Translations under genes and position numbers: made by a program | DNA from: Paraescarpia echinospica | Taxonomy: Eukaryota; Annelida; Polychaeta; Sabellida; Siboglinidae | NCBI GenBank assembly: GCA_020002185.1 | Contig: CM034533.1 | Coordinates: 74,896,976 to 74,960,975 of the forward strand | Length of the DNA: 64,000 nucleotides | Reading direction: 5' to 3' | The notes under the pieces: generated by a model | What the model saw: the letters and a program-made list of their open reading frames with translations, nothing else | Databases searched by the model: none | Told to the model about the DNA's origin: nothing | Part shown: positions 25,801 through 33,956 of the stretch, in pieces | How positions within the stretch are numbered: the first letter of the stretch is position 1 | Layout: the number at the start of each line of letters is the position of its first letter

Positions 25801-27892
25801 ATGTGAAATAGGAAAATAAATTTCGCGTATTCGGCAGTATGTAAAGCCCACCCCCCTTCTTTAAACTTGACAATATGGGCCGTGTATGCGTGCATGCTGT
25901 TATAAACGTTTGCAATACACGTTTCTTCTTGGCTGGTAGTGGTGCCGTTTCAATCCCCGGCATCATTTCGTGCCACGTTAGTCGTTTGAGAGCCATGAGC
26001 GCGGACATGCAAATTTGTCATAACGCTGTTTCCTATTGGTCAGATTACGACCAGAAGCAGTGAATGAAAAACCATGTCACAATAGGCAGCGTGTATATAT
26101 GCTGCCACCTGTTGAATAAAGTAAAGCTAAATTTGAGGAGTACAGAAGTGATTGACGATCATTGTGACAACGAAAGAATCCGTAATATTTTCATCCCTCG
26201 CCGTAATACCGTAATTTTAGGTGTATTTCCGGAATGATTCCGGACAATCCGGAATGGTAGGCAGGTCTGTGTTTATCTACCCATATATTACCTATTGTTG
26301 TATTGTTTGGGGAAGGGCCCTGAGTATATATCTAGCTAAAATATATATATTGCAAAAAAGAATGTTGCGCATAATTAGTCATGTAGGATTTTTTGATCAC
26401 ACAGAACCTTTATTTATATCTTTACAGATAATGAATATCTATCAGATAAATAAATACTTATGCTATATTCTAATGTTCAAGCACAATAAGGGTATGTTAC
26501 CAGATGTATTTAATGATATATTTATTTAGCAAATAAATACACATAAATACAGTACAAGGCAGAAAATAGCATATGAAATACCATATTGCAAAATTAATTG
26601 CAGACAGTTATCTTTAGACTGTGTTGGTACTAAAATTTGGAACAGTTTTATTATAAATAAGTTTCTACAATATTGTGCAACTTTACATATCTTCAAAAAA
26701 AGGTCAAACGTCTGCTTCTGCATAATCAGTAATGTAGATTCTAGTTTCTACATTGAATCTATTGTTATGTTATGATGTACTTTGCTATATTTGTATTACA
26801 CATTTATTAAAAGACAATTTATCACCAGCATATGTGCATTGACTGTGTCATTTCATTGGTACATTTGTAATGTACTGTTAATGAATTAGTCAGAATATCA
26901 TGATGGTAATTGTTCTCTTTCACACATTATGATTTACTTATAACTTGAGCACATGAATAAGGAATATAAGCAAAATATGTTGCTTCATTCCAATTGTTGC
27001 ATAATGTATATTTATAATATTTGTACTGTCCTGAACACTGTGTAACAATAAAGGTTATTACTATTCTTTCTCTTCCATTATACGACGTTATTTTGTTAAT
27101 GATTCTATCAGATTTTTGAGGATGCGACCACTGCATAGTGAGTCCACGACAGGTTTTTTCCATTTTCCTACATGGGATCTTTTACTTCCCCCGGTATAGA
27201 CACCAGATAGAAGGGACCAATCATTAATAGTGTCTCTTCTGAAAGACACAGGCAATGTATGATGAACGAAACTGCCTAAGTTTTGACACGGTTGCCGAAC
27301 CCGTCCTGAACCACTGCCTGGCGGCACCAGGATTTGAACTATTGTCCCTCTGAATGACAGTCCGGCTCTCTAACTGCTTGACCACGTACTCTGATAATGG
27401 AGTAAGTACTATAAAGGTAAGTTCTTATACAGCGCAGTATCCAGTCCTCAGGACTGCTCAAAGCGCTTTATACTTTACTCCCTGGCAGACCTGTTCAATC
27501 AAACACCATTTTGACTTCTCTGGGAAGCATACAGCTATGCTGCAGTTAATGCACGAAGACTATTCGTACACAAATATAAACCACTGTCTATAGCCAGATA
27601 CTCATTAATTCAGCTGAGTGAACTGAAGCAATGTAGGGTAAATGAACTTGCCCGAGGTTCGACACAGCCGCACAGGATTCGAACCCATGTTCTCTCAAAC
27701 GAGAGACCGGAGCTCTTACCCTATGCTACTGTTCTCTATGGGCCCCTCGTGTAGTCGGATACTGTCACTATGTATAAGGTCACATTAGTCAACTGTGGAT
27801 CTACAAACGGTTGTCAACAAACACTTATCAATGATTAGAACGTGATAACCCACCTGTGAAGCCGTCAGCTCATCGACTAGTATCTGTGACAT
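1779..27892 (-). CDS. Unrecognised modular gene: acidic protein of small phase-0 exons with repeated tyrosine (YxxP-type) motifs
   Basis: I do not recognise this gene. Thirteen minus-strand exons (27892-27854, 23192-23136, 21013-20966, 20475-20422, 20090-20034, 17032-16976, 16369-16316, 15991-15935, 13562-13506, 12408-12364, 11341-11291, 4524-4462, 1823-1779) have AG/GT borders, are multiples of three, start and end in phase 0 and are all open, giving 228 residues; the 3' end lies left of position 1. The first exon supplies ATG with no signal peptide, so the product looks cytosolic or nuclear. It is Asp/Glu/Ser-rich with no evident folded domain. Five modules carry (D/T)GY(V/L), three as YxxP (YVLP, YLIP, YVCP), resembling phosphotyrosine sites bound by Crk- or PLC-gamma-type SH2 domains; this function is inference. 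Exon duplication built part of it. The alternative is that some exons are chance splice-like matches, but thirteen in one phase argues against that. Confidence 0.6.
1824..2390. other. Intron sequence, nothing recognised
   Basis: AT-rich intron of the modular gene (between exons 12 and 13). No repeat or coding signal seen. Confidence 0.5.
2408..2755 (+). pseudogene. LINE 3' remnant (end of a reverse-transcriptase ORF)
   Basis: An open plus-strand stretch ends a non-LTR retrotransposon polyprotein: a WRSFNHLHTRVGRAKTT-like segment followed by KKWGY and a cysteine-histidine motif, CDCGEEQTLPHLLCC (C-x-C-x7-H-x4-C spacing). This pattern is common at the C-terminus of Jockey/R1/RTE-type LINE ORF2 proteins. 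The upstream polymerase domain is absent, so this is a 5'-truncated copy. It lies antisense in an intron of the modular gene and runs directly into the 48-bp array. Confidence 0.75.
2753..4380. repeat. 48-bp minisatellite, about 34 units
   Basis: Units have the core cactgtccgtgtctatgact followed by gcggtcattcaagacagttg and a short linker; one unit lacks 6 bp near 2915. Variants (ccgtg/cagtg, gactgc/aacagc) alternate in the right half, giving a two-unit super-repeat. Because 48 is divisible by 3, long reading frames are open on both strands; I regard these as fortuitous. Confidence 0.97.
4462..4524 (-). CDS. Modular gene exon 12, YVCP tyrosine module
   Basis: 21 codons, phase 0: begins DPVEKLDDIGVDGY and ends GYVCPSDSE. 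Acceptor attttacag|GATCCA; donor TCAGAG|GTAGGC. It is a diverged relative of exons 5 and 8 and fits YxxP. The intron between it and exon 11 is 6.8 kb and mostly tandem repeats. Confidence 0.55.
4728..5046. repeat. 27-bp minisatellite, about 12 units
   Basis: Unit cagtatcatgtatgtgtaat plus aaacata, nearly identical throughout, with a single a/t variant near 4997. Contains a short palindromic core (catgtatg/cata). Open on both strands by periodicity. Confidence 0.97.
5055..7002. repeat. 50-bp minisatellite, about 39 units
   Basis: Unit cacaatggagttgtcactct followed by tatataatgtggggacaaca and caacagatag. Central units are near-identical and edge units diverge, the normal decay pattern for an array turning over at its centre. 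Every unit holds an inverted pair, GTTGTC ... GACAAC, around an AT-rich 20-bp loop. Confidence 0.97.
7003..7840. other. AT-rich spacer between arrays
   Basis: Intron sequence with a short (TA)n run near 7650. A splice-like pair near 7305-7352 was examined and not accepted as an exon. Confidence 0.5.
7841..11341 (-). repeat. 65-bp junction-spanning minisatellite, about 53 units, each with a 5' splice site
   Basis: Minus-strand unit: GCTACTTGATTCCCTCTCCG then GTATGTTCCAACAGTAATTC and an intron tail. The first 20 bases equal the end of exon 11, and GTATGT is its donor, so the true exon-intron junction (11291/11290) is the terminal member of the array. A 20-unit block is repeated at an offset of exactly 1300 bp (for example the variant attacaacaatggaattgct at 9101 and 10401). 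Confidence 0.95.
11291..11341 (-). CDS. Modular gene exon 11, YLIP tyrosine module, seed of the 65-bp array
   Basis: 17 codons, phase 0 (DSAESEVDQTGYLIPSP). Acceptor tattttgtag|GACTCA; donor TCTCCG|GTATGT. The YLIP core is the same as the phosphotyrosine motif around EGFR Tyr992, which recruits PLC-gamma. The final 20 bases of the exon, coding the Tyr to the last Pro, plus the donor are present in every unit of the 65-bp array that fills the next intron. Confidence 0.6.
11342..12363. other. Intron, AT-rich
   Basis: Intron between exons 10 and 11 of the modular gene. Nothing recognised. Confidence 0.5.
12364..12408 (-). CDS. Modular gene exon 10, YVLP tyrosine module
   Basis: 15 codons, phase 0 (EFDTNHAADDGYVLP). 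Acceptor catcttacag|GAGTTT; donor CTACCA|GTATGT. YVLP fits the YxxP pattern; acidic residues lie upstream of the Tyr, as is common for tyrosine-kinase substrates. Confidence 0.5.
12770..13230 (+). pseudogene. LINE 3' end fragment with ATT-rich tail
   Basis: A plus-strand stretch reads FKSVLKTHLFTAAYM near 12795-12842 (one frame), typical of the last residues of CR1/L2-type ORF2. It is followed by a 3' UTR ending tgtaaagcactgtgaacaac and an (att)n tail at 13205-13235. The tail part is duplicated at 16380-16710. Confidence 0.6.
13506..13562 (-). CDS. Modular gene exon 9 (VPEERARNVVDQDNTSVTQ)
   Basis: 19 codons, phase 0. Acceptor gtgtgtag|GTACCA; donor ACACAG|GTAATG. Left-hand duplicate of exon 6. 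Confidence 0.55.
13910..14560 (+). mobile_element. Possible non-autonomous Helitron-like element (left duplicate)
   Basis: The right end reads ccacggcaacgccgagtaac followed by tcagctagt: a small GC stem-loop shortly before CTAGT, as at Helitron 3' ends. The left end (TC) was not defined. The same block lies at 17379-18161 in the right duplicate. It may instead be another TE family with a similar end. Confidence 0.35.
14946..15605. repeat. 30-bp purine minisatellite, about 22 units
   Basis: Unit gagtggagaatgagagtgaa plus agagagaggg: almost pure purine on the plus strand, so it is able to form triplex (H-DNA). Shared by duplication with 18544-19702. Confidence 0.96.
15935..15991 (-). CDS. Modular gene exon 8, duplicate tyrosine module (DPVEKLEVPGDDGYVEFSE)
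   Basis: 19 codons with the same predicted peptide as exon 5, and intact acceptor and donor. Left-hand copy of the tandem duplication. Confidence 0.55.
16035..16245 (+). mobile_element. SINE fragment
   Basis: Contains cattcagctgtatgaatgag then tacctgg, the reverse complement of the core seen in the SINE at 41520-41765 (ggtactcattcatacagctg). A degenerate tRNA-like head (ggttagaacattgtactctc) lies at its left. Duplicated at 20135-20275. Confidence 0.5.
16316..16369 (-). CDS. Modular gene exon 7, duplicate of exon 4 (VTDNQNHSGNPCHIRAKK)
   Basis: 18 codons, phase 0, same donor as exon 4; Ser-Asn is replaced by Asn-His. The duplication breakpoint falls about 10 bp upstream of the acceptor. The pyrimidine tract of exon 4 is therefore replaced here by other sequence, which may weaken the acceptor, and the exon could be skipped. 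Confidence 0.4.
16976..17032 (-). CDS. Modular gene exon 6 (GPEERARNVVDQDNTSVTQ)
   Basis: 19 codons, phase 0. Acceptor gtgtgtag|GGACCA; donor ACACAG|GTAATG. It differs from its duplicate, exon 9, by Val to Gly at the first residue and a silent change in Val. Lies in the right-hand copy of the tandem duplication. Confidence 0.55.
18544..19702. repeat. 30-bp purine minisatellite, expanded duplicate, about 38 units
   Basis: Same unit as at 14946-15605 with a disordered centre (18990-19160) where units are shortened or rearranged and two regular flanks. A block starting gagagagaggagggagaatg recurs near 18726 and 19324, suggesting internal block duplication about 600 bp apart. Confidence 0.96.
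20034..20090 (-). CDS. Modular gene exon 5, tyrosine module (DPVEKLEVPGDDGYVEFSE)
   Basis: 19 codons, phase 0. Acceptor gttttgcag|GATCCA; donor TCAGAG|GTGGGC. The same peptide is encoded by exon 8, and exon 12 has a diverged relative sharing the DPVEKL start and the DGYV core. Retention of frame and both splice sites in three copies supports it being coding. Confidence 0.6.
20422..20475 (-). CDS. Modular gene exon 4 (VTDNQSNSGNPCHIRAKK)
   Basis: 18 codons, phase 0. I chose the acceptor gtatttccaaag|GTGACAG, which follows a pyrimidine-rich tract and keeps phase 0. The alternative acceptor gtgacag|ACAATC would give a 47-bp exon and bring a stop into frame in the next exon. Donor AAGAAG|GTAATT. 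Duplicated as exon 7 in the neighbouring tandem copy. Confidence 0.5.
20966..21013 (-). CDS. Modular gene exon 3 (KSKDEEADAISTDHLE)
   Basis: 16 codons, phase 0. Acceptor gtttccag|AAATCA; donor CTCGAG|GTATTC. Highly charged, no tyrosine. Confidence 0.5.
21215..23124. repeat. Intron segment with duplicated flanks and inverted ends
   Basis: cagattacacaacaaggtgc ... gtcatacaaatg occurs at 21219-21268 and again at 23075-23124. Just inside, caggcctgtagccag (21297 on) faces ctggctatactggcctg (about 23029-23045) as imperfect inverted repeats. This looks like a TE that either inserted in, or was carried with, a local duplication. No transposase is recognisable between them. Confidence 0.5.
23136..23192 (-). 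CDS. Modular gene exon 2 (VPVAMEIDSDDKVDGTTSR)
   Basis: 19 codons, phase 0. Acceptor ccttag|GTACCC; donor AAGG|GTAAG. The residues are acidic and Ser/Thr-rich. The opening VP recalls exon 9 (VPEERARN), so these may be distant copies of one module. A copy of the intron sequence that adjoins this exon lies at 21215-21268. Confidence 0.5.
23350..23460. repeat. Short degenerate (TG)n tract
   Basis: tgtgtgtgtgcgtgtgtgtg and related imperfect motifs. Confidence 0.85.
24062..24420. repeat. Interspersed repeat with an internal pyrimidine-rich minisatellite
   Basis: The block is bounded by wording typical of dispersed repeats (ccagatgggtgctgtcaact ... gaatctcccggacttcaatt), with six to seven copies of a 10-17 bp motif, ccatcttacccc/ctc, at 24180-24255. 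The family is not identified. Confidence 0.5.
24690..25070 (+). pseudogene. LINE reverse-transcriptase fragment, left half (interrupted)
   Basis: Frames with several breaks read NKLSLNIWKTHTMTF, then IKFLGLFINTILNW and IGIIKKVMNKLDK, the region after the polymerase active site in LINE ORF2 proteins. It stops at the TIR element at 25071 and resumes at 26271. Confidence 0.7.
25071..26270. mobile_element. 1.2-kb non-autonomous DNA transposon with 15-bp terminal inverted repeats
   Basis: acagacctgcctacc at 25071-25085 is the exact reverse complement of ggtaggcaggtctgt at 26256-26270. tgttta is present at both borders (25066-25071 and 26270-26275), so the target-site duplication is about 6 bp with the element then read as cagacc...ggtctg. 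Removing the element and one tgttta restores a continuous LINE reading across the site. No transposase is seen. The right part is unusually CpG-rich for this window. Confidence 0.85.
26032..26120 (+). promoter_or_regulatory. Promoter-like module inside the TIR element
   Basis: A CCAAT-type box (cctattggtcag), then tatatatgctgcc about 55 bp later, then gaataaag. The order recalls an LTR (U3 box, TATA, poly(A) signal), but no LTR ends, primer-binding site or gag/pol are seen. Confidence 0.25.
26271..27060 (+). pseudogene. LINE reverse-transcriptase fragment, right half
   Basis: Reads PYITYCCIVWGRA, then LQKRMLRIISHVGFFDHTEP and INKYLCYILMFKHNKGMLPD, the conserved C-terminal region of many LINE ORF2 proteins, followed by a weaker IWNSFIINKFLQ stretch. 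The 3' tail is near acaataaaggttattacta (27047). It is the continuation of 24690-25070. Confidence 0.78.
27105..27400 (-). mobile_element. tRNA-derived SINE
   Basis: On the minus strand the head reads gtggtcaagcagttagagag followed 33 bp later by a B-box, agttcaaatcctgg, at 27327-27340: the A/B-box layout of a tRNA-like pol III promoter. Confidence 0.6.
27425..27745 (-). mobile_element. tRNA-derived SINE with shared core
   Basis: The minus-strand head has gtagcatagggtaagagctc and the B-box gggttcgaatcctgtg (27673-27688). The body contains the core ctcattaattcagctgagtg on the plus strand, shared with the SINE at 41520-41765, and ends in caaagcgctttatactttac. It lies just upstream of the first exon of the modular gene. 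Confidence 0.7.
27854..27892 (-). CDS. First coding exon of the modular gene (MSQILVDELTASQ)
   Basis: ATG plus 12 codons, ending TCACAG|GTGGGT. The upstream sequence (minus strand: ggattatactccaac before ATG) has no obvious acceptor within a short distance, so I read it as 5' UTR plus start codon rather than an internal exon. The 13 residues are hydrophilic, so there is no N-terminal signal peptide. Next exon: 4.7 kb downstream. Confidence 0.5.
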
Positions 27893-28315
27893 GTTGGAGT
27901 ATAATCCATTGACTGTTTATGTTGTGGGAGTCGGAAACTAACACACTCCTCTCAACCAACACATATACACATCTCCTCCCTGGAGCAGTGTTGTTGCAGC
28001 CAATGGTGGATAAGCCACACATATAGCTCGATTACTTCCTTGTTGCTAGCAAGTGCTTCTAACCTACACCTGCTTGGTGACAGGTAACATATGAATGTGT
28101 CCAGTCATGCGCGTCGACCAACTTGTGTGTTCAATCAACCAAGTTCAAAGACTACAAAACAATCTATTTGGTGTGATACATTTGAGAAGCCCCACTAAAG
28201 TAGGTGAGTTGTAGTTACCACAATTCCACACATGCTATTTGATAAGGGATCATCTACAAATTATGTATGCATAAAATCTTGGAAAATTACCTCCAAGTGT
28301 GCACACCACACACAC
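27893..28315. other. Upstream region of the modular gene
   Basis: Should contain the 5' UTR and promoter of the minus-strand gene. No clear TATA or initiator can be assigned. A donor-like GGAG|GTAATT lies on the minus strand at about 28291, and could mark an upstream non-coding exon, but no transcript evidence exists. Confidence 0.3.
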
Positions 28316-28319
28316 CAGG

Positions 28320-28800
28320 TCCGAATCAGGTATAACCCCAGTATGCCTCAGGTATAACCCCCTCTCCCAGTATGCCTCAGGTATAACCCGCTCTCCCTAA
28401 AATCTTCTGGTCTGACTTCCTATCCCTTTATACAAATCTGGTTTGTCTCCCTCCCCCTAAATTTGTGAGGTCTAACCCCCTCCCCTAAAGGACCTCCTCT
28501 CCTATGAACAGATCAGGTTTGTCCCCCTACATGCATCCGGGCCAACCCCCTTCCCCTAAACACATCAAGTCAGACACCCTTCCCATCAGGACACAGACAC
28601 CATCAGGTCCACCTACACATCATCCGGACCAAACCTCAGACACCCTTCCCCTAAACACATCAGGTCAGATCAGACCCCCCCTAAACACAACCTCAGGCCA
28701 GACCCCTTCCCCTAAACACATCAGACCAGACACCTTACCCTAAACACATCAGGTCAGACCCCCTTCCCCTAAACACATCAGGTCAGACCCCCTTCCCTGT
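28320..28800. repeat. C-rich degenerate minisatellite, about 28-bp units
   Basis: Repeats of taaacacatcaggtcagacc followed by cccttccc, diverging to the left (caggtataaccccctctccc). Confidence 0.85.
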
Positions 28801-29282
28801 ACACATTACACCTAACATGATTACAGTACTCGGTGACCTTGTCTCTGAGTTCCCATGTATGCAGCGTATATGTGTAATTTATAGATGATCAATGTAACTT
28901 TTTGTATCTGAATAGATAGTGTTGTTACCACAAAATGACATCTATGTAACTGCCTGTTACCAACATACAGCTACTATCCTTTTTACTTCAATTTTGATGT
29001 GCACTAAACTGAATATTCCCAAAATCGTATTTCACTTTACCGTAGCTAAAAGAGCTGTTATCATATTATAGAAGACATTAACAACTAATACGGTTGCAAC
29101 GAACAGTTAGTTTCCTGTCCATTAGACCACCTGCCCGGTGTTCCTTTTACAATGCAATTCTAAATGAGCACCTGGGGCAAACCTGGCATTAGTTGACAAA
29201 AGAAAACATCAGTTGACTGCTATAGGCCTACAGATACAACTTGTCTGAAACTAGACCTGTCACTGTTCACTCACCCATGTTG

Positions 29283-30082
29283 TAATGTAATACCCTCTTT
29301 GTAGCTATACTGTAGTAGGTGTATGGAGTGTGGGGGTTATATAATGTAATACCCTCTGTGTAGCTATACAGTAGTAAGTGTATGAGGGTTATATAATGTA
29401 ATACCCTCTGTGGAGCTACTAGCTATACTGTAGTAGGTGTATGGAGTATGGGGATTATATAATGTAATGCCCTGTGTAGCTATACTGTAGTAGGTGTATG
29501 GAGTGTGGGGGTTATATAATGTAATATCCTCTGTGTAGCTATACTGTAGTAGGTGTATGGAGTATGGGGGTTATATAATGTAATACCCTCTGTGTAGCTA
29601 TACTGTAGTAGGTGTATGGAGTGTGGGGGTTATATAATGTAATACCCTCTGTGTAGCTATAGAGTAGTAGGTGTATGGAGTATGGGGGTTATATAATGTA
29701 ATACCCTGTGTAGCTATACTGTAGGTGTATGGAGTGTGGGGTTATATAATGTAATACCCTCTGTGTAGCTATACTGTAGTAGGTGTATGAAGGTTATATA
29801 ATGTAATACCCTCTATGTAGCTATAGAGTAGTAGGTGTATGGAGTGTGGGGGTTATATAATGTAATACCCTGTGTAGCTATACTGTAGGTGTATGGAGTG
29901 TGGGGTTATATAATGTAATACCCTCTGTGTAGCTATACTGTAGTAGGTGTATGGAGGTTATATAATGTAATACCCTCTATGTAGCTATACTGTAGTAGAT
30001 GTATGGAATGTGAGGGTAATATAAAGTAATACCCTCTGTGTAGCTATACTGTAGTAGGTGTATGGAGTGTGGGGTTATATCA
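29283..30082. repeat. About 59-bp minisatellite, about 14 units
   Basis: Unit ttatataatgtaataccctc, tgtgtagctatactgtagta, ggtgtatggagtgtgggg; units vary in length through small deletions. Confidence 0.93.
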
Positions 30083-30375
30083 CAATATTCATCAAACTGC
30101 AATAATACTTGACATAATAAACATCAGTTTAGTAATCAATTGAATGATTGCTGGTACTTGTTTGATACAATTACCCCCCCCCCCAACTAGGTAAATAAAG
30201 TTACCATCACTATGAAGCTGATCTACAAACACCTACAGAAATACCAGCAATAGAAAGGGAATGTAGATAGAAAACAGACAAGATCAAAGATGACATCTTC
30301 CTGATCCTGGGGATACTGACTACATCAATATCCATGATATATCGACCTTCTGAAATGTTGATTTCTTGGTTGCAG

Positions 30376-33112
30376 GATCATCCAGTCATACACAACATTA
30401 TCCAGTCATACACAGCATTATCCATTCATACACAACATTATCCAGTCATACACAGCATTATCCATTCATACACAACATTATCCAGTCATACACAGCATTA
30501 TCCAGTCATACACAACATTATCCAGTCATACACAACATTATCCAGTCATGCACAGCATTATCCAGTCATACACATTATCCAGTCATGCACAGCATTATCC
30601 AGTCATACACAACATTATCCAGTCATGCACAACATTATCCAGTCATACACAACATTATCCAGTCATACACAACATTATCCAGTCATGCACAACATTATCC
30701 AGTCATACACAACATTATCCAGTCATACACAGCATTATGCAGTCATACACAACATTATCCAGTCATACCCAACATTATCCAGTCATACACAACATTATCC
30801 AGTCATACACAACATTATCCAGTCATACACAACATTATCCAGTCATACACAGCATTATCCAGTTATACACAACATTATCCAGTCATATACAGCATTATCC
30901 AGTCATACACAGCATTATCCAGTTATACACAACATTATCCAGTCATATACAGCATTATCCAGTCATACACAACATTATCCAGTAATACACAACATTATCC
31001 AGTCATACACAGCATTATCCAGTAATACACAGCATTATCCAGTCATGCACAGCATTATCCAGTAATACACAACATTATCCAGTCATACACAACATTATCC
31101 AGTCATGCACAGCATTATCCAGTAATACACAACATTATCCAGTCATACACAACATTATCCAGTCATGCACAACATTATCCAGTCATACACAACATTATCC
31201 AGTCATGCACAACATTATCCAGTCATGCACAACATTATCTAGTCATACACAGCATTATCCAGTCATACACAACATTATCCAGTCATACACAACATTATCC
31301 AGTCATGCACAACATTATCCAGTCATGCACAGCATTATCCAATCATACACATTATCCAGTCATGCACAGCATTATCCAGTCATACACAACATTATCCAGT
31401 CATAAACAGCATTATCCAGTGATACACAACATTATCCAGTCATGCACAGCATTATCCAGTCATACACAACATTATCCAGTCATACACAACATTATCCAGT
31501 CATACACAACATTATCCAGTCATACACAGCATTATCCAGTCATACACAACATTATCCAGTCATACACAGCATTATCCAGTCATACACAACATTATCCAGT
31601 CATGCACAGCATTATCCAGTCATACACAGCATTATCCAGTCATACTCGGCATTATCCAGTCATACACAGCATTATCCAGTCATACACAACATTATCCAGC
31701 CATTCACAGCATTATCCAGTCATACACAGCATTGTCCAGTCATACACAACATTATCCAGTCATACACAGCATTATCCAGTCATGCACAGCATTATCCAGC
31801 CATTCACAGCATTATCCAGTCATACACAGCATTGTCCAGTCATACACAACATTATCCAGTCATACACAACATTATCCAGTAATACACAACATTATCCAGT
31901 CATGCACAGCATTATCCAGTAATACACATTATCCAGTCATACACAACATTATCCAGTCATGCACAGCATTATCCAGTAATACACAACATTATCCAGTCAT
32001 ACACAACATTATCCAGTCATGCACAACATTATCTAGTCATACACAGCATTATCCAGTCATACACAACATTATCCAGTCATACACAACATTATCCAGTCAT
32101 GCACAACATTATCCAGTCATGCACAGCATTATCCAATCATACACATTATCCAGTCATGCACAGCATTATCCAGTCATACACAACATTATCCAGTCATAAA
32201 CAGCATTATCCAGTCATACACAACATTATCCAGTCATGCACAGCATTATCCAGTCATGCACAACATTATCCAGTCATACACAACATTATCCAGTCATACA
32301 CAGCATTATCCAGTCATACACAGCATTATCCAGTCATACACAGCATTATCCAGTCATACTCGGCATTATCCAGTCATACACAGCATTATCCAGTCATACA
32401 CAACATTATCCAGCCATTCACAGCATTATCCAGTCATACACAGCATTGTCCAGTCATACACAACATTATCCAGTCATACACAGCATTATCCAGTCATGCA
32501 CAGCATTATCCAGCCATTCACAGCATTATCCAGTCATACACAGCATTGTCCAGTCATACACAACATTATCCAGTCATACACAACATTATCCAGTCATACA
32601 CAACATTGTCCAGTCATACACAACATTATCCAGTCATGCACAGCATTATCCAGTCATACACAACATTATCCAGTAATACACAACATTATCCAGTCATGCA
32701 CAACATTATCCAGTCATACACAACATTATCCAGTCATACACAACATTATCTAGTCATACACAACATTATCCAGTCATACACAACATTATCCAGTCATACA
32801 CAACATTATCTAGTCATACACAACATTATCTAGTCATACACAGCATTATCCAGTCATACACAACATTATCCAGTCATACACAACATTATCCAGTCATACA
32901 CAACATTATCTAGTCATACACAACATTATCTAGTCATACACAACATTATCCAGTCATACACAACATTATCTAGTCATACACAACATTATCCAGTAATACA
33001 CAACATTATCCAGTCATACACAACATTATCCAGTAATACACAACATTATCCAGTCATACACAGCATTATCCAGTCATACACAACATTATCCAGTCATACA
33101 CAGCATTATCCA
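30376..33112. repeat. 20-bp minisatellite, about 136 units
   Basis: Unit cacaacattatccagtcata with recurring variants (cacagc, catgcac, agtaat, tctagt). A block including a truncated unit, aatcatacacattatcc, recurs at 31341 and 32135, an offset of 794 bp, so a large block duplication is embedded. Long open frames on the plus strand are caused by the period and have no coding character. Confidence 0.97.
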
Positions 33113-33304
33113 CTTGACATTCAAAAACATAGGATCTCAGAGCGACCCTCAACTCAGTAGCTTGGGAGCAGAACAAATTATTTCTAGTTGATAACATACA
33201 ATCTACTGAGGATAATGCACCATGCTGGACAGCAATGAAATCACAGTAAATCCTCATGATCTGGGCTGGATGATTTATATTTCCTACACAAAGAATTCAC
33301 AATA

Positions 33305-33493
33305 CAGTGGAACCTCATTATTAAGGTTATCCTTGGGACTTGGCAAAAGTGGCCTGATTAGTGAGGTGACCTTATTAGTGGGACTAATTTCCAATACTTT
33401 ACTGTATATGGAACAGATTTGGGACTATCATAGGGTGACCTTAATTGGGAGGTAGCTGTATTACTGAGGTGACCATAAAGCAAGGTTCGACTG
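33305..33493. mobile_element. 189-bp MITE, pogo/Tigger-like ends
   Basis: Left end cagtggaacct and right end aggttcgactg are imperfect inverted repeats (CAGTSGAACCT), flanked by TA on both sides (33303-33304 and 33494-33495). The internal gaggtgacc motifs repeat. Ends and TA target site match the Tc1/mariner superfamily, pogo group. Confidence 0.7.
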
Positions 33494-33956
33494 TACTAAT
33501 TTCTTAAATGTCAGTCCATGAGGTCTATAACTGTGTGTCATATTTATGCATACAAATAACCTACAACATTCAAATTGCAATACTTTCATGTACACACGAA
33601 GCCATGCAAAATAAATCAACAGTATTTGTATTTAAAAAAACTATTTTGTTATTGTTATACTGAATTATATATTTTATTATTTCACATAATGCATTTCTTT
33701 ACATCACATGGATATTCCTAACTTTAAAAATCTCACTCTCACAAAGTCCTAATAAATGGTACATATAACTAGTGTTATAATCAGAGAGAGAGACAAGAAC
33801 ATTATTAATCAATATTAAGTTATTGTTACTCTGAATAATATTATACTGCAACTATGATGTATGCAGTATTTCACCTGAATGAATAAATACAGCTGTCTAT
33901 TTGTTTATAATCATGTTCCTGAATCAACTTGTATCTCTGTGTGAAAAAGTCCTAGT

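Noticed and set aside
25721..26008. 95-codon minus-strand frame in the TIR element
   Set aside because: No transposase motif or other recognisable domain, and it lies in a CpG-rich non-coding part where stops are rarer.
27673..27735. tRNA gene
   Set aside because: Has A- and B-box-like motifs but no full cloverleaf; other SINE-type sequence follows, so it is a tRNA-derived SINE head.
30334..32833. Several long overlapping plus-strand frames (IIQSYTTLSSHTQHYPV-type)
   Set aside because: All three plus frames of a 20-bp array read the same peptide; typical of tandem DNA, not of a gene.
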